Translations under genes and position numbers: made by a program
The notes under the pieces: generated by a model
What the model saw: the letters and a program-made list of their open reading frames with translations, nothing else
Database searches by the model: none
What the model was told of the DNA's origin: nothing
Shown: positions 47,801 to 58,245 of the stretch, one piece after another
How positions within the stretch are numbered: the first letter of the stretch is position 1
Layout: each line of letters opens with the position of its first letter
Assembly: GCF_037893015.1 (NCBI RefSeq)
Contig: NC_133660.1
Location: 281,233,067-281,297,066, forward strand
Length of the DNA stretch: 64,000 nucleotides
Source of the DNA: Macrotis lagotis
Taxonomy: Eukaryota; Chordata; Mammalia; Peramelemorphia; Peramelidae
Direction of reading: 5' to 3'

Positions 47801-49580
47801 GAGATTATCACATCAAATGAGAGTGGGGAGACTTGGGCATGCTGGTGAGTACCACTGGAGCTATGGAAGATGATAGAGAAGGTGATGGATGGGGCAAGCT
47901 CCTGGAGAAGATGAGAAAGGACAAAGACATGAGTAGCGAGAGGTGGAAGGGAAGCCTTGTCTAAAAGAATAGGCTGAATGGATGGGGTCAAGAGAAGTCT
48001 TGTCTCCAGAGAAGGCATAGTGGAAGGTGTAGAGCCGGGTGAGGCTAGAAAAGAACAAAGCAAAGGTGAGAGTGATCCATGACTCTACTGTACTCCTGCC
48101 AGCAGGTGGGGACTATAGATTACAGATCAGGGAGCTATGAGCGAGGTAAAGATCTGGTGATGAGAGGTCCTCACTCTATTAAAGGAAGGGAACAAATTTA
48201 TGAAATGCCTCATATGGGCCAGGCTCTGTGCTAGGTGGTGTGTTGGATAGGGTGGATGCAGGACCTGGAGTCAGGAAGACTTGAGTTCCAAACCAGCCTC
48301 AGACACATACTAGTCAGGTGACCCTGGACAAAATCACTTTACCTGTCTGCCTTAGCTTTTTCATCTGGAAAATGGATCTAATAGTGACATCCTCCCTCCC
48401 AGGGTAGTTATGACTTTCAAAAAAGCTACCACATGCAGAGCACTCTGTAAACATTAAAGGAAGCTATAAGCGCTAGCTGTTATCAATGCTTCTATCTACA
48501 GATAAAAATAACTCACATGTATATCACACTTCAAGTTTTCAAGTCACTTCCACCATGTTTGCTAGGTGTAGGCAAGCTGGGTGACTCCCCCAGGGTCTCC
48601 CAGTCTTCTAGTCATTAAGAATAGCTAGAGTAGGGGCAGCTAGGTGGCGCAGTGGATAGAGCACCAGCCCTGGAGTCAGGAGGACCTGGGTTCCAATCCT
48701 CAGACACTTAATAATGACCTGGCTGTGTGGCCTTGGGCAAGCCACTTAACCCCGTTTGCCTTGCAAAATCCTAAAATAATAAAATAAAATAAAAAAGAAT
48801 AGCTAGAGTTGCTATGGGGTCTTAAAAGTCCGCAAAACATTTCACATGGGTGATATCACTGGAGGCACACAACCTATGGCCAAGGAGGGCAGCTCTGGGC
48901 ACTTTGTTCTTTATATATGCCTTTACTTTCACAAAGGATACTTCTAACAGTTCAGGGAGAGTATAATCATGGTCCAGGGTCAGCAATTCCATAAGGGAAG
49001 TTGGCTTATTGAAAATTTGCCAATTCCATTTCATATGATCTCTGATCAGGAATGAAGGGAAAGGGGGATGTCTAGAGAGCCTGGTTGGTTTCATTTGAAA
49101 CTCTAAGTGCTACCTAGAAAAGGAGGGATGGGGAAGTGAAGAATCCAAAAGACCATCTAGGAAGACAACTCAGAATAACTACAATGCACATTTATATAAA
49201 GCTTTAACTCAGGGAAAGCAATATACAGATAGCTATGTCTATATCTAGGTCTATCCTCTCTCTCTCTAAATAGATATAACTACAGCTCGATCTATCTATA
49301 TCTATATCCATCTATTCTCTCTCTAACTCTCTCTCAAAAGAGATATAGATATATAGACATAGACATATGGAGAGAAGGGGGGGAGAAAAGGAAATGAGAG
49401 AGAGCACTCTGACTCTGTCCTCCCCAATCTGGAGCTTCCTCTTTTTATTTTTATTTTTTGGTATAACAGCTCATTCAGTGTTCTCATCTGTAAAATGAAG
49501 ATAATAATAGAATGTTTCACAATGGTTTCGTGAGAACCAAAAGAGATTTTAAATATAAACTGAGAACCAAAAGAGAGAGA

Positions 49581-49637
<57 letters not shown>

Positions 49638-51380
49638 AGCTAGGTTTGGAGTGAGAGGAAGAATGAGGAAGGAACTGGATTTGGGGGAAGACACTCAGTT
49701 TTTTAGAAACCACAAAGGAGACAGAATGACTTACACTCATTATGGTTTGGATATTACTGTTAGGAGGAAAGATGGAACAGATCTGGTTTAGAGGCAATTG
49801 AAGGCCCAGGTTGGGGAAGTCAGGGCCAAAAAGTGCTGAGAGGCTCCTTATGTCAGGATTTGAGTCCTGGTTCCTAGAAGAACTGAACCTTGGGCTGCAA
49901 TGGCCAATTGGGTCTGCCATCTTGGAGAAACTAAGGAGAGCTGGAAAGGTACGTGAAGATTAGGTGGGCAAAGGTTGTCCCCGTGTTGGAAAGGTTCAGG
50001 AAGGCTGCTCTAGCTCCGCTTGAGTAGCTGAGCTTAGAGATCAGAGCTCCACAGCACGCAACAGAGATTCATTAAGGACACGGCATACCAAAAAGGAGTG
50101 TCATTTTATTTTACTTTATAGTACTAACTGGTTAGGAAAATTCTTAGACACAGAACCTCAGGATTTCATTGAGGCAAAGGATCTTTGTGGACAAGACTGA
50201 GAAATATGGACTGGACAGTGGCACAGTAAGGGTAATCTATAGCTGAATGACTTGGGTTGAGTAATGAATGGATGCCAGCCTGGAAGTCTTTAGTTATGGG
50301 CCACAGGGCACTACCCTATGATCTGATCTGTTCCAGATTTTTATCAGTGACTTAGAAGAAGGCTTAAAATAGCCTGCTGAACAAATATAGGGATGATATA
50401 TATCTGAAGAGATTATATTCTGGATAGCAGAATGAAGATCCCAAAAGATACTCATGGCTAGGATAATGGATCCAAATGAGCAGGGATGAATCTAGGATCT
50501 TGAACCTGGGCTCAAAAACCCAGCGAAGTACAGGGTGAAGAAACTAGGGATAGAAAATGGTTCACATGAAAATAACCTGGGAATTTTGATGGTCTCCTCC
50601 TCATTATGCATGTGATATGGACACCAGAACAGAGTCTTGTCCTTGTCAACATGGAAAGGGTGAAGATCCCAGCGTAAGGCCGTGAGAGAGGGGGGCAAGA
50701 GCTGGCCAAGTCACAGTGAGAGCCTGGCCTTGAGCACCCCCTATTAGAGAGACACTGAAGCTGGGATGTATCCAGAGCAAGGGGAAGAGAATGGGGAGAA
50801 GACTGGAAATTATTTCACATGAGGAGCAAGTGAAGCAAAAAAAGAATGAGAAGAGACTTGGGAGCATATGATAGCTGTCCTCAACTTCTGAGGATTGTCT
50901 TAATTGATTCTAGTTGGTCTTAGTGTATACAACTAAAGCTAACAATTGAAGGCTACAATAGGGCAAATTTACCATGATAAGGTAAAGAAGAAACTTTCTA
51001 CTAGGGTAAGACCCTGGACTATCTTGTGAGGTGATGAGCTGTCCATCCCTAGGAGTATTCAAGCTGACGCAGGGTGGACCCTGGCAGGGAGGCTGTCAGA
51101 GATGTTCATGCACAGGAGGGAGGTTGGATAAGCTGCTTTGAAAGAGTCCTCTCTATACACCTGAGGTTCTGTGATGTTCTGAATTAGCTGGGCTGCAGAA
51201 AAACCTTTAGGCCCTCACCTTGTGTAGATCCTGGGCCAGGGCAGCCAAGAGGGCATCTCGGTTCTCTTTTAGAAAGCGGCTCAGCCCCTCCAGCTGGGCA
51301 GCTCGGAACTCAGCTGGGCGGGTTCTTCCAGAGTTGAAGGCATCTCGAAGGCTCTGCAGGGTATCTGCGAAGGGATTCAT
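35675..51380 (-). CDS. ALDH3B1: ALDH3B1, aldehyde dehydrogenase 3 family B1-like (9 coding exons, 469 aa)
   Basis: Joined exons, in gene order: 51219-51380, 45306-45416, 45041-45161, 43917-44002, 41983-42064, 40336-40722, 39913-40079, 36644-36743, 35675-35868. They total 1410 bases, 470 codons with the stop, all in phase with GT-AG sites; human ALDH3B1 is 468 aa. The enzyme oxidises medium- and long-chain lipid aldehydes using NAD(P)+. Catalytic Cys244 is in [12 protein letters not shown] and the general base Glu210 is in LELGGKNPC. Residue 189, next to Gly188, is Asn where human has Ser (see finding). The protein ends SRRSQCTLL, a CaaX box predicting geranylgeranylation at Cys466, without the second cysteine palmitoylated in the rodent enzyme. 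Position next to NDUFS8 and TCIRG1 matches human ALDH3B1, although ALDH3B2 is a close paralogue and cannot be fully excluded by sequence alone. Confidence 0.93.
35985..36345 (+). repeat. Possible LINE-1 3' end remnant
   Basis: An AT-rich end with TTTAAAAAGAATATTAAAAA and a preceding GGGAGAGAACTTG stretch, in the intron between the last two ALDH3B1 coding exons. Family uncertain. Confidence 0.35.
36644..36743 (-). CDS. ALDH3B1: ALDH3B1 coding exon 8 (residues 373-405)
   Basis: Encodes [20 protein letters not shown] and [13 protein letters not shown]. Donor GTAGGT. Confidence 0.96.
37365..37552 (+). repeat. Mar1-like SINE
   Basis: GACTTAGAATCAGGAAGATC, then CCCCAGTTTCCTCATTTGTA and a GGGAAAGGACATGGCCAACT tail. 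Confidence 0.7.
37572..37724 (-). repeat. Marsupial SINE (WSINE1-like)
   Basis: Near-perfect copy from CTTTTTAGGTTTTTGCAAGG to CACTATGCCACCTAGCCGCC. Low divergence suggests it is among the younger copies. Confidence 0.92.
37968..38215 (-). repeat. Mar1-like SINE, reversed
   Basis: GGGTTTTCTTGGCCAAGATC, GAGTGGTTTTGCCATTTCCT and ACAGATGAGGAAACAGAGGC, the reverse complement of the Mar1 tail and body. Confidence 0.75.
38230..39070 (-). repeat. CR1/L3-type LINE fragment (reverse transcriptase region)
   Basis: On the minus strand a decayed frame reads [20 protein letters not shown] then [12 protein letters not shown], which resembles the CR1/L3 reverse-transcriptase stretch NDL...G..IKFADDTKLGG. 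It is diverged and old. The left end is uncertain. Confidence 0.65.
39913..40079 (-). CDS. ALDH3B1: ALDH3B1 coding exon 7 (residues 318-372)
   Basis: Encodes [40 protein letters not shown] and [21 protein letters not shown] is the family cofactor-binding signature. Donor GTAAGG. Confidence 0.96.
40336..40722 (-). CDS. ALDH3B1: ALDH3B1 coding exon 6 (residues 189-316), catalytic exon
   Basis: The longest exon. Encodes [20 protein letters not shown], then [20 protein letters not shown] and [20 protein letters not shown]. Glu210 and Cys244 are both here. Donor GTGAGT. Confidence 0.97.
40723..41982. other. ALDH3B1 intron between coding exons 5 and 6, 1.3 kb
   Basis: Contains an L2-type 3' end (about 40880-41260) and otherwise nothing I recognise. 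Confidence 0.6.
40880..41260 (+). repeat. L2-type LINE 3' region
   Basis: Body with GGGGCTCCCTATTACTTAGG and ATGAAATACATCC, running to CACTGTAAGCTCTCTGAAGG, a typical L2 end. Confidence 0.6.
41983..42064 (-). CDS. ALDH3B1: ALDH3B1 coding exon 5 (residues 161-187)
   Basis: Encodes [20 protein letters not shown] and FDYIFFT. Its last base is the first of Gly188. Donor GTGAGT. Confidence 0.95.
42160..42390 (+). repeat. L2/MIR-type 3' end
   Basis: Ends CATGGTAGCCATCTAATAAA and TGCACGGCACTTGAATGA, matching the conserved L2 tail pattern. Confidence 0.5.
42465..42492 (+). repeat. (TG)n microsatellite
   Basis: About 14 uninterrupted TG units. Confidence 0.95.
43917..44002 (-). CDS. ALDH3B1: ALDH3B1 coding exon 4 (residues 133-160)
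   Basis: Encodes [20 protein letters not shown] and [12 protein letters not shown] binds the cofactor in this family. Donor GTGAGA. Confidence 0.95.
45041..45161 (-). CDS. ALDH3B1: ALDH3B1 coding exon 3 (residues 92-131)
   Basis: Encodes [20 protein letters not shown] and [25 protein letters not shown] is a family signature near the substrate channel. Donor GTAAGG. Confidence 0.96.
45306..45416 (-). CDS. ALDH3B1: ALDH3B1 coding exon 2 (residues 55-91)
   Basis: Encodes [20 protein letters not shown] and [17 protein letters not shown]. Donor GTGAGC. Confidence 0.95.
45830..45994 (-). repeat. Marsupial SINE (WSINE1-like)
   Basis: T-rich tail from TTTTTTTGTTTTTTTAGG, then the full body to CACTGCGCCACCTAGCTGCC. 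The sequence AAAGTGTATATCTTTT occurs on both sides (about 45818 and 45994), consistent with a target-site duplication. Confidence 0.93.
46370..46830 (+). repeat. Possible ancient interspersed repeat, family not assigned
   Basis: Text such as GAAGGGAAGTGGCACAGTCA and GGGAGCTGAGGAAGGGAGAG has the flavour of an old mammalian repeat, but I cannot name it. Only a search would settle this. Confidence 0.25.
47048..47205 (+). repeat. Marsupial SINE (WSINE1-like)
   Basis: GGGGCGGCTAGGTGGTGCAG to CCCCATTGCCTTGCAAAAAA. A fragment of the SINE tail (CATTTGCCTTGCAAAAAAAA) recurs at about 47260, downstream. Confidence 0.92.
47541..47660 (+). repeat. Purine-rich (GGAA/GGGA)n microsatellite
   Basis: Tetranucleotide GGAA, GGAG and GAAA units with no pyrimidine for long stretches. 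Confidence 0.9.
48238..48460 (+). repeat. Diverged Mar1/MIR-like SINE
   Basis: GACCTGGAGTCAGGAAGACT, then CAGACACATACTAGTCAGGT and TCATCTGGAAAATGGATCTA. Confidence 0.65.
48633..48797 (+). repeat. Marsupial SINE (WSINE1-like), flanked by direct repeats
   Basis: Full copy from GGGGCAGCTAGGTGGCGCAG to CTTGCAAAATCC plus an AAATA-rich tail. AAGAATAGCTAGAGT flanks it on both sides (48617 and 48797 regions), a clear target-site duplication of about 15 bases. Confidence 0.95.
49229..49370. repeat. (TCTA)n/(CT)n low-complexity region
   Basis: TCTATATC and CTCTCTCT units followed by the complementary GATATAGATATATAGACATA, so part of it could fold back on itself. Confidence 0.75.
49582..49633 (+). repeat. 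(CA)n microsatellite
   Basis: About 25 CA units following AGAGAGAG. Confidence 0.96.
50130..51185 (+). repeat. CR1/L3-type LINE 3' part
   Basis: A decayed reverse-transcriptase phrase reads [13 protein letters not shown] near 50335, and the element ends TGAGGTTCTGTGATGTTCTG, the CR1/L3 style terminus. It stops just short of the first coding exon of ALDH3B1. Confidence 0.6.
51219..51380 (-). CDS. ALDH3B1: ALDH3B1 first coding exon (residues 1-54)
   Basis: Encodes [20 protein letters not shown], then [20 protein letters not shown] and ALAQDLHK. The ATG at 51378-51380 is one base inside the exon (acceptor edge 51381), so a non-coding exon lies upstream. Donor GTGAGG. Confidence 0.95.
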
Positions 51381-51784
51381 CCTAATTCAGAGAGAAGCAG
51401 AATTGGGTTTAGGGGTGGAAGCTATCTGCACACCTGGAGTCCCCAGACACAACACTGTCATGCAAAGGCAGAAAATGGGAGCCTCCTCATTTCCTCTGGA
51501 CTCCACAAAACACTCAAACAGCAGTTCTTTCATGAGGCCTTCCTCAATTTCCCCAGTCAAAGTCACCTCTCCTCCAGCTGATCCTTCTTAGCATATCCCC
51601 ACTCTTGAGACATAGAATTAGGGTAGAATCTTGGGTCTAGAACTGGAAGGAAATCTAAGACCACTGAGTCTGACTCCCTGGGACCGAGGGCCAGGGCCAG
51701 AAGTGATTTGCCCATACATGCAAACAGATGGGCTGGTCCTTAGGCCTAGGTTTTCTGCCAGGAGACTTTGGGGTTGGTTTTAAA

Positions 51785-52555
51785 ACATCATGACCACTTA
51801 TCCAACCTTTCTGGAGAACAATTTGGACCTATGCCCAAAGGGCAACAAAAATGAGCATCACCTTTGACCCAGCAATACCGCTACTGGGTCTATACCCTGA
51901 AGAGATGAGGAAAAAGGGTAAAAACATCACTTGTACAAAAATATTCCTAGCAGCCCTATTTGTGGTGGCAAAGAATTGGAAATTGAGTGGATGTCCTTCA
52001 ATTGGGGAATGGCTTAGCAAACTGTGGTCTATGTGTGTCCTGGAACAGTATTGTTCTATTAGAAACCAGGAGGGACGGGAATTCAGGGAAGCCTGGAGGG
52101 ATCTAAATGAACTGATGCTGAGTGAGAGAAGCAGAACCAGAAGAACACTGTATACCCTAACAGCAACATGGGGGGGGGGGCGATAATCAACCTTAATGGA
52201 CTTGTTCGTTCCATCAGTGCAAAAACCAGGGACAATTTGGGGCTGTCTGCAATGGAGAGTACTGTCTGTATCCAGAGAAAGAACTGTGGAGTTTGAACAA
52301 GGACCAAGGACTATTACCTCTAATTTAGAAAAAAAAACCATTATCTTACTTACTATGTAATTTTGCGCTCTTATAATTTATGTTTCTTCCTTAAGGATCT
52401 GATTTCTCTCTCATCACATTCAACTGAGATCAATGTATACCATGGAAACAATGGAAAGACTAACAGACTGCCTTGGGGGGGGACGGGGAGGGAAGCAAGA
52501 ATAGGGGAAAAAATTGTAAAACTCAAAATAAATAAAATCTTTCTTAAAAAAAAAA
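51785..52555 (+). repeat. LINE-1 3' end, short-module subtype, 770 bases
   Basis: Begins in ORF2 (CTTTCTGGAGAACAATTTGG then TTTGACCCAGCAATACCGCT), continues through AATTGGGGAATGGCTTAGCA and ends AAAATAAATAAAATCTTTCT. The longest copy of this subtype here. Confidence 0.88.
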
Positions 52556-53319
52556 TCATCCTGAGCAAGAATGAGGACCCTCAAAGGGCCCAGCATACAG
52601 AGGCAGTTGTCACTGACATCTCAATGAAGATGGGAAGGAAAACTCAAGCATCTTAGAAAGATTTTCATTAAGTAATGAAGGTATATCTTCTCATGACTCT
52701 TAGTCTCAGCCTCCTCCTCTGTAAAATAGAAGAAATAATTCCTGACTCACAACTGGGTGGAGTGTTGCAGATGAGAATGCTGTTAAAATGTAATCTGTTT
52801 CTAGGAGAGAGGCCAGCTGGGTTTCAAGCTGACAAAGTCCTCAGCCACCATTTAGACACCCCTTTACTTCCCAGCCACATTTCAGACTGCTCCCCTTCAC
52901 ACTCTCTAGCCCAAACTGGTCTGCTAACTGATATCTGTCAACAACATTCCATCTCCTGCGACATAAACCATCTCTAATACTTGGAATGCTCCCTCTCTCC
53001 CCCATGTCTCCTAGAATCTCTGGCTTCATTAAGACTAAGCTGAAGGACTGGCATCTCCTATAGGCTTTGAATGATCCTCCTTAATCTTGAATGTTCTCTC
53101 CTTCTTTTACGATTCTATTTATTTTATTTTTAATTTACTGAATAAAACAAGTATTTCCAGGACACTATATAACTTTTTAAAAGATGATTTTACATGAAAT
53201 TGCAAATCTAGCATGAACAACTTACTATCCTTTTAAATATATATTATCTCCCTCTTGAAATTTTTTTGTATATTCTCTGTATTTTCAAACGTGTATTCAT
53301 GTTTTAATCTTCTGGTTCG

Positions 53320-53410
53320 AATGAATGGACCCTTTGTCATTTGTGTCCCTAGCACCTCCCACAGTTCTAGTTAGACTAGGCACAGTCAGTGCTTGCTGAA
53401 TTGAACCTTC
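53320..53410 (+). repeat. L2-like 3' tail
   Basis: TTTGTGTCCCTAGCACCTCC and GGCACAGTCAGTGCTTGCTG. Confidence 0.4.
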
Positions 53411-54419
53411 AGTCTTCCAGAGAACTGGGTTCAAAGGCACTCTTTCCCATTGACTGACACTGAGATACAGAATAGTCCAGCCTTCCTTGGGATTGACTTA
53501 ATGAATTTCAATCCATACTTTACAATGGAAATAAAAACTTCCAAACAGAGAGAATGCCAAGGTCAAGCCAGGTATAGACAGAGGCACACTCCCCACCTCC
53601 TCCCTCCTACTCACACCTGCCTGCCTGCCTAGGAGTGTGGCAGAAGAAGCGTGTGAGCACAGACCTGGCTGTGGTCCCCAGGCAGCACAGACACAGGGAC
53701 AGTGATCATCAGTGACCTTGCAGTGGTGTCTTTTTGAAGTACATCAACGATCTAAACAGAGATGAAACTGAAAAGCAAACACAACCTGCCAGGGATTCTC
53801 CCCCTGCCTGGTCTCCTAGTGCTGATTCCACTGGGTTGTTGGGAAGTATGCAAGATGGCAGACAGGTTGCTGGGAAGCCTTCTCAGCCCCTTTCCTATCT
53901 CAAGGAAGACCCCCCTCCCTTTACCTGTATATCTATGCTAACTTATCACTCAACTGGAAAATCAACCATAATCTTGCCTTGGATAAGTGACCTTATCTCC
54001 TGTTCCCCATCCCACTCCATCCCACCATCCTTCTTCAACACATTGAACCATTCCCATCATACCTTCACACTCTAGTATAAATGGATTTGTGAGACTCTAT
54101 TCAGGTTGGGTGAGTGGAAAATACCCTTACAAAATAGTTCCTATGAAAAAAATCTGGAAACTTTAATGGAGATTCTCCCATCTCTTCACTTGCACAATCA
54201 TCCTGCAAACCCAGCACTCATCCCTTCTTGCCTGCCCTCTTGTAATACCCTTTTAACTGATGTCCAGTCTCTCCTCACTCCCAATCTTTCCTCTAAAGGT
54301 TTAAACCCCTTTACTCAAAGATCTCCAGTAGCTCCCTATTACCAGTAAGTTTCAATAAACTCACTCATCCTCTACAGAACAAGACTTCATCCTGTCTTTT
54401 TATTATTTTTTCACATTAA

Positions 54420-54745
54420 TTCCCTCTACGGACTCTGTGATCCAATCTTTTTGGCCTGTTTCCTTTTCCAGGTACATCATACTCATCTCCTATCTCCAAG
54501 TCTTTGCAAGAACTGTCCCCCAGGCCTAGAATGCCTCCCTCATCACCTCCTTCCTTCAAGACCCAGATCATAACCAGGTCTTTTCCATTCCCCTTCCCCC
54601 AACTCCTATGGTAACCTTCATCTACTCTGGATGTATCTTGCCATTGCCCATGTATCTTGCCATTGCCCATCTTGCATTTGCTGCTTCATTGTTATCTCAG
54701 TGTGTAGCTCATGCCTAGCACTTAGTAAATGCTCAATCGAGGCTG
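54420..54745 (+). repeat. L2-type LINE 3' region
   Basis: Starts with CTACGGACTCTGTGATCCAA and ends at the typical TGCCTAGCACTTAGTAAATG CTC tail. A 21-base local duplication (ATCTTGCCATTGCCCATGT...) is visible at about 54640-54670. Confidence 0.6.
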
Positions 54746-55749
54746 GCTTATTGATTGTGGATGGCATGCTGGGGAGGAACTGACTGCATGAGGGTTGCTT
54801 TTGAAGATTGAGGTTCCAAGTTCAAATCTTGACTTGACTATTTTAGCTTTTCAGCAAATAACTTAATCTCTCCTTGGATTTCAGTTTCTTTAAAATTAAA
54901 AACAAAAGAGTTGGACTAGAGCACTTCCAAGTCCCTTCCATCTAGAAGAATCTATGATTCTAGCCACACAAATAGTAAACATATGATGTGATCTTAGGCC
55001 ATGTTTAGAATCAGGATAAGGGACAGGAAGGTCCCATTGTCTTTGGCCTTGACGAGGTGCCAACTTGAGAACTGAGCTCCAATTTAGGAATGGCATTGAT
55101 ACATCAGAGCAGCAGTGTGTGTGAGGAGATTGGAAAGCATGCCCTTGGGTGAGGGGAACAGATGAAGAACCCGGGGAGGTTCACATTGAAAAAGGATGAA
55201 AAAGGGTTGGGGGAAGGGGAGAGATGATAGAAGAACTATCACAGGAAAGACAACTTGGAGGGTAAAATTGCCAGCACCAAGAGGTGGGGGAACAGATTTT
55301 GGCACCATGAAATTAAAAACTTCCTAATGGTGAGGGCTATCCCAAAGCTCAATGGGCTAAATCAATACTATATAAACTATTTGAAAAATTAGGCAAAGGA
55401 GTTTTATCAAGGACCAGAATGGATTTACAAGTAAATTCCACCAAACCTTTAAGGAATAGTTAATTCATTTTAGGACATAAATAGAGGTTTATTACCTAAA
55501 CCAGGGAAAGCAAAAACTGAGAAAAAAACTCAGACCAATTTGTTTAATGAATATTAATGCAAAAAGTTTAAATAAAATACTAGCAAGGAGATGACAGCAA
55601 TATATCCTAATGATCACATACTATAACCAGGTGAAATTTATGCCAATAGCATTAAGCTGGCTCAATATCAGGAAAACTATCAGCATACTGGCCACATCAA
55701 TTAAAAACCCAACAAAAGTCATGTGATTATCACAGTAGATGCAGGAAAA

Positions 55750-55906
55750 ACTTTTTTTTTTTGGTTTTTGCTAGGCAATGGGGTTAAGTGGCTTGCCCAA
55801 GGCCACACAGCTAGGTAATTATCAAGTGTCTGAGGCCGGATTTGAACTCAGGTACTCCTGACTCCAGGGCCGGTGCTCTGTCCACTGCGCCACCTAGCCA
55901 CCCCTA
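55750..55906 (-). repeat. Marsupial SINE inserted in LINE-1 ORF2
   Basis: Full-length reverse copy. AGGAAAAAC before and AGAAAAAAC after look like its target-site duplication. Confidence 0.92.
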
Positions 55907-56221
55907 GAAAAAACTTTTGACAAAATAAATACCGATTTCTATTAAAAATACTAGAGAGCATATGAATAAAAGGGGCTTTCTTTAAAATGATAACTAAAAC
56001 CAAGAGCAAGATTATCTGTAATGAGGAGAAACTAGAAGCTTTCCCAATAAGATCTGGGGTAAAGCAAAGATATCCATTATCCCCATTACTATTCAATATT
56101 GTCCTAGATATAGTAATGGAATAAGAAAAGGAAATTGAAGAATAGGCAACTAGGAAACAAAACTACAATTCTTCACAGATGACATAATAGTAGACTTAGA
56201 GAACCTTAAAGAATCAACTGG

Positions 56222-56370
56222 AGGGGTGGCTAGGTGGCACAGTGGATAGAGCACCGGTCCTGGAGTCAGGAGGACCTGTGTTCGAATCCGGCCTCAGACA
56301 CTTGATAATAACCTAGCTGTGTGGCCTTGGGCAAGCCACTTAACCCCACTGCCTTGCAAAAAAAAAAAAA
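56222..56370 (+). repeat. Marsupial SINE with 11-base target-site duplication
   Basis: Flanked by GAATCAACTGG at 56211-56221 and again at 56371-56381. Low divergence. Confidence 0.95.
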
Positions 56371-56381
56371 GAATCAACTGG

Positions 56382-56544
56382 GACAGCTAGGTGGCCCAAT
56401 GGATAGAGCACTGGCCCTGGAGACAGGAGGACCTGAATTCACATTTAACTTTAGACATTTAACAATTAACTAGCTGTGTGACCTTGGGCAAGTCACTTAA
56501 CCCTTGTAAAAACAACAAAAACCCTTTCAACAGCAACAAAAGAA
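56382..56544 (+). repeat. Marsupial SINE, more diverged, beside the previous one
   Basis: Starts GACAGCTAGGTGGCCCAATG directly after the second GAATCAACTGG and is followed by GAATCAACTA at 56545. It is more diverged than its neighbour. Confidence 0.92.
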
Positions 56545-57784
56545 GAATCAACTAAAAGAAAGCTGAAGCAATGAACTAGTTTACCAAACTTGTGGGATAT
56601 AAAATAAAACCCAAAGAAATCCTCAGCATTTCTATATACTACCCATAAAACCCATCAGGAAAAGATAGAGAAATTCTATCTAAACGAATTGTAGACAGTA
56701 TAAAATACTTGGGAGTCTTCCATTCAAAGCAAACACAGGAAGTAGATGTACACAATTACAAACACTTTTTGCTTCAATAAAGACAAATCTAAACCACTAG
56801 AGAAATGTTCGTCGCTCACGAGTAAGCCAAACCAATATAATAAAAATGGCAGTTCTACCTAAGTTAATCTACTTATTCTATGTCATGCCAATGAAACTAC
56901 CACAAAATTATTTTTTAGAGGTAGGAAAAAAGTAACAAGATTCAACTGGAAGAACAAAAAGGTCAAGAACATCAAGGGAATTAATGGTGAAAACGTGAAG
57001 GAAGATAACCCAGCGATACCCCATCCCATACTTGATTACAAAACCCTGGAGCGGCACACCACTCCAGTATCTTGGTTGAGAACGTGGTCACAAAGAGTCA
57101 CTCATGAATAAAAATGTTTGAGCAAATTTTACAAAATGGTAATCATTAAACCCATCTGATACTAGATAAGAAACAGTAATCAGTTAATGGCATAGAAAAG
57201 ACACAAAATAGATGGAAGTACATGACTACAGTAACCTAGGGTTTGATAAACACGAAGACCCCATTTATTAAGTCAAGAGCTCACTATTTGACAAATATTG
57301 TTGGGAAAATTTGCAAGCATCCTGCAGAAACTAGTTATAGACCAGTATCTCACACATATTAAAATAAGATAAAAATGGGTATGTGATATATAGAGGTTGA
57401 TCTCATAAGCAAACTAGGGGAGCATAATTTTTTTCCATGCTATTTTTTCCATACCTATCTGATCTATGAATAAGGGAAAGGTTTATGACCAAACAAGAAG
57501 CAGAGAAGATCATGGAACCTAAAATGAGTAATTGTGATTACATGAAATTAAAGTTTTTGCACAAACAATTCAATGCAATCAAAATTAAAAGAAAAGAAAG
57601 AAACTGGGGTAAAAATTTTATAGCAAGTTTTTCTGATAAAGATCTTATTTCTCAAATATATAGTGAACCGAGTCAAATTTATAAAATTAAGAATCATCCT
57701 CCAAATTATAAATGATGAAAGGATGGAAGTAGACAGTTTTCAGAAGAAATCAAAGCTACCCATAGTCACCTGAAAATAGATGTT

Positions 57785-57972
57785 CTACAAAGACCAAGGA
57801 CTATTACCTCTTTTTTTTTTAGGTTTGCAAGGCAATGGGGTTAAGTGGCTTGCCCAAGGCCACACAGCTAGGTCATTATTGAGTGTCTGAGGCCGCATTT
57901 GAACTCAGGTACTCCTGACTCCAGGGCAGGTGCTCTATCTAGGGCAGGTGCTCTATCTACTGCACCACCTAG

Positions 57973-58004
<32 letters not shown>

Positions 58005-58245
58005 CCAACTATTACCTTTAAGCTAGGGAAAAAACCCTGATATCTTATTGTCTGATCTTGTTATCTCTTATACTTTATGTTTCTTCCTTAAGGATATGAC
58101 TTCTCTCTCATCACACTCAATTTGGATCAATGTACAACATGGAAACAAAGTAAAGACTGACAAATTGTTTCTGTGGGGGGGTGGGGGAAGGAAGTGAGAT
58201 TGGGAAAAATTGCAAAACTCAAATAAAATCTTTAAGAAAGAAAAA
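57785..58245 (+). repeat. Short LINE-1 3' end inserted in the older LINE-1
   Basis: The 3' module (AAAGACCAAGGACTATTACC, then CTTTATGTTTCTTCCTTAAG and CAAAACTCAAATAAAATCTT) interrupts the order of the older LINE-1, which resumes at ACACTGTTGGTGAAGTTGTA. It is itself split by a SINE. Confidence 0.75.
57810..58007 (-). repeat. Marsupial SINE with a 31-base C-run at its head
   Basis: Flanked by ACTATTACCT at 57800-57809 and 58008-58017. A short internal duplication (GGGCAGGTGCTCTATCTA) is present, and the 5' G stretch of the SINE has grown to 31 bases (C-run 57973-58003). Confidence 0.92.

Larger units (their letters stand above)
45417..51218. other. ALDH3B1 intron between coding exons 1 and 2, 5.8 kb
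   Basis: Holds four SINEs, purine-rich and CA microsatellites, a CR1/L3 LINE end and an unassigned old repeat. No exon-like frame found. Confidence 0.65.

Noticed and set aside
48633-48705. tRNA gene-like sequence at SINE heads
   Set aside because: The tRNA resemblance belongs to the promoter of the SINE. It occurs in every copy, with no intact cloverleaf or tRNA context.
52600-55330. Possible endogenous viral remnant in ALDH3B1 intron 1
   Set aside because: No paired terminal repeats, primer-binding site or recognisable viral protein frame seen; what can be named is L2-like.
57485-57715. A 76-codon frame beginning MTKQEAEKIMEPKMSN
   Set aside because: It is a surviving piece of LINE-1 ORF2, not a host gene.
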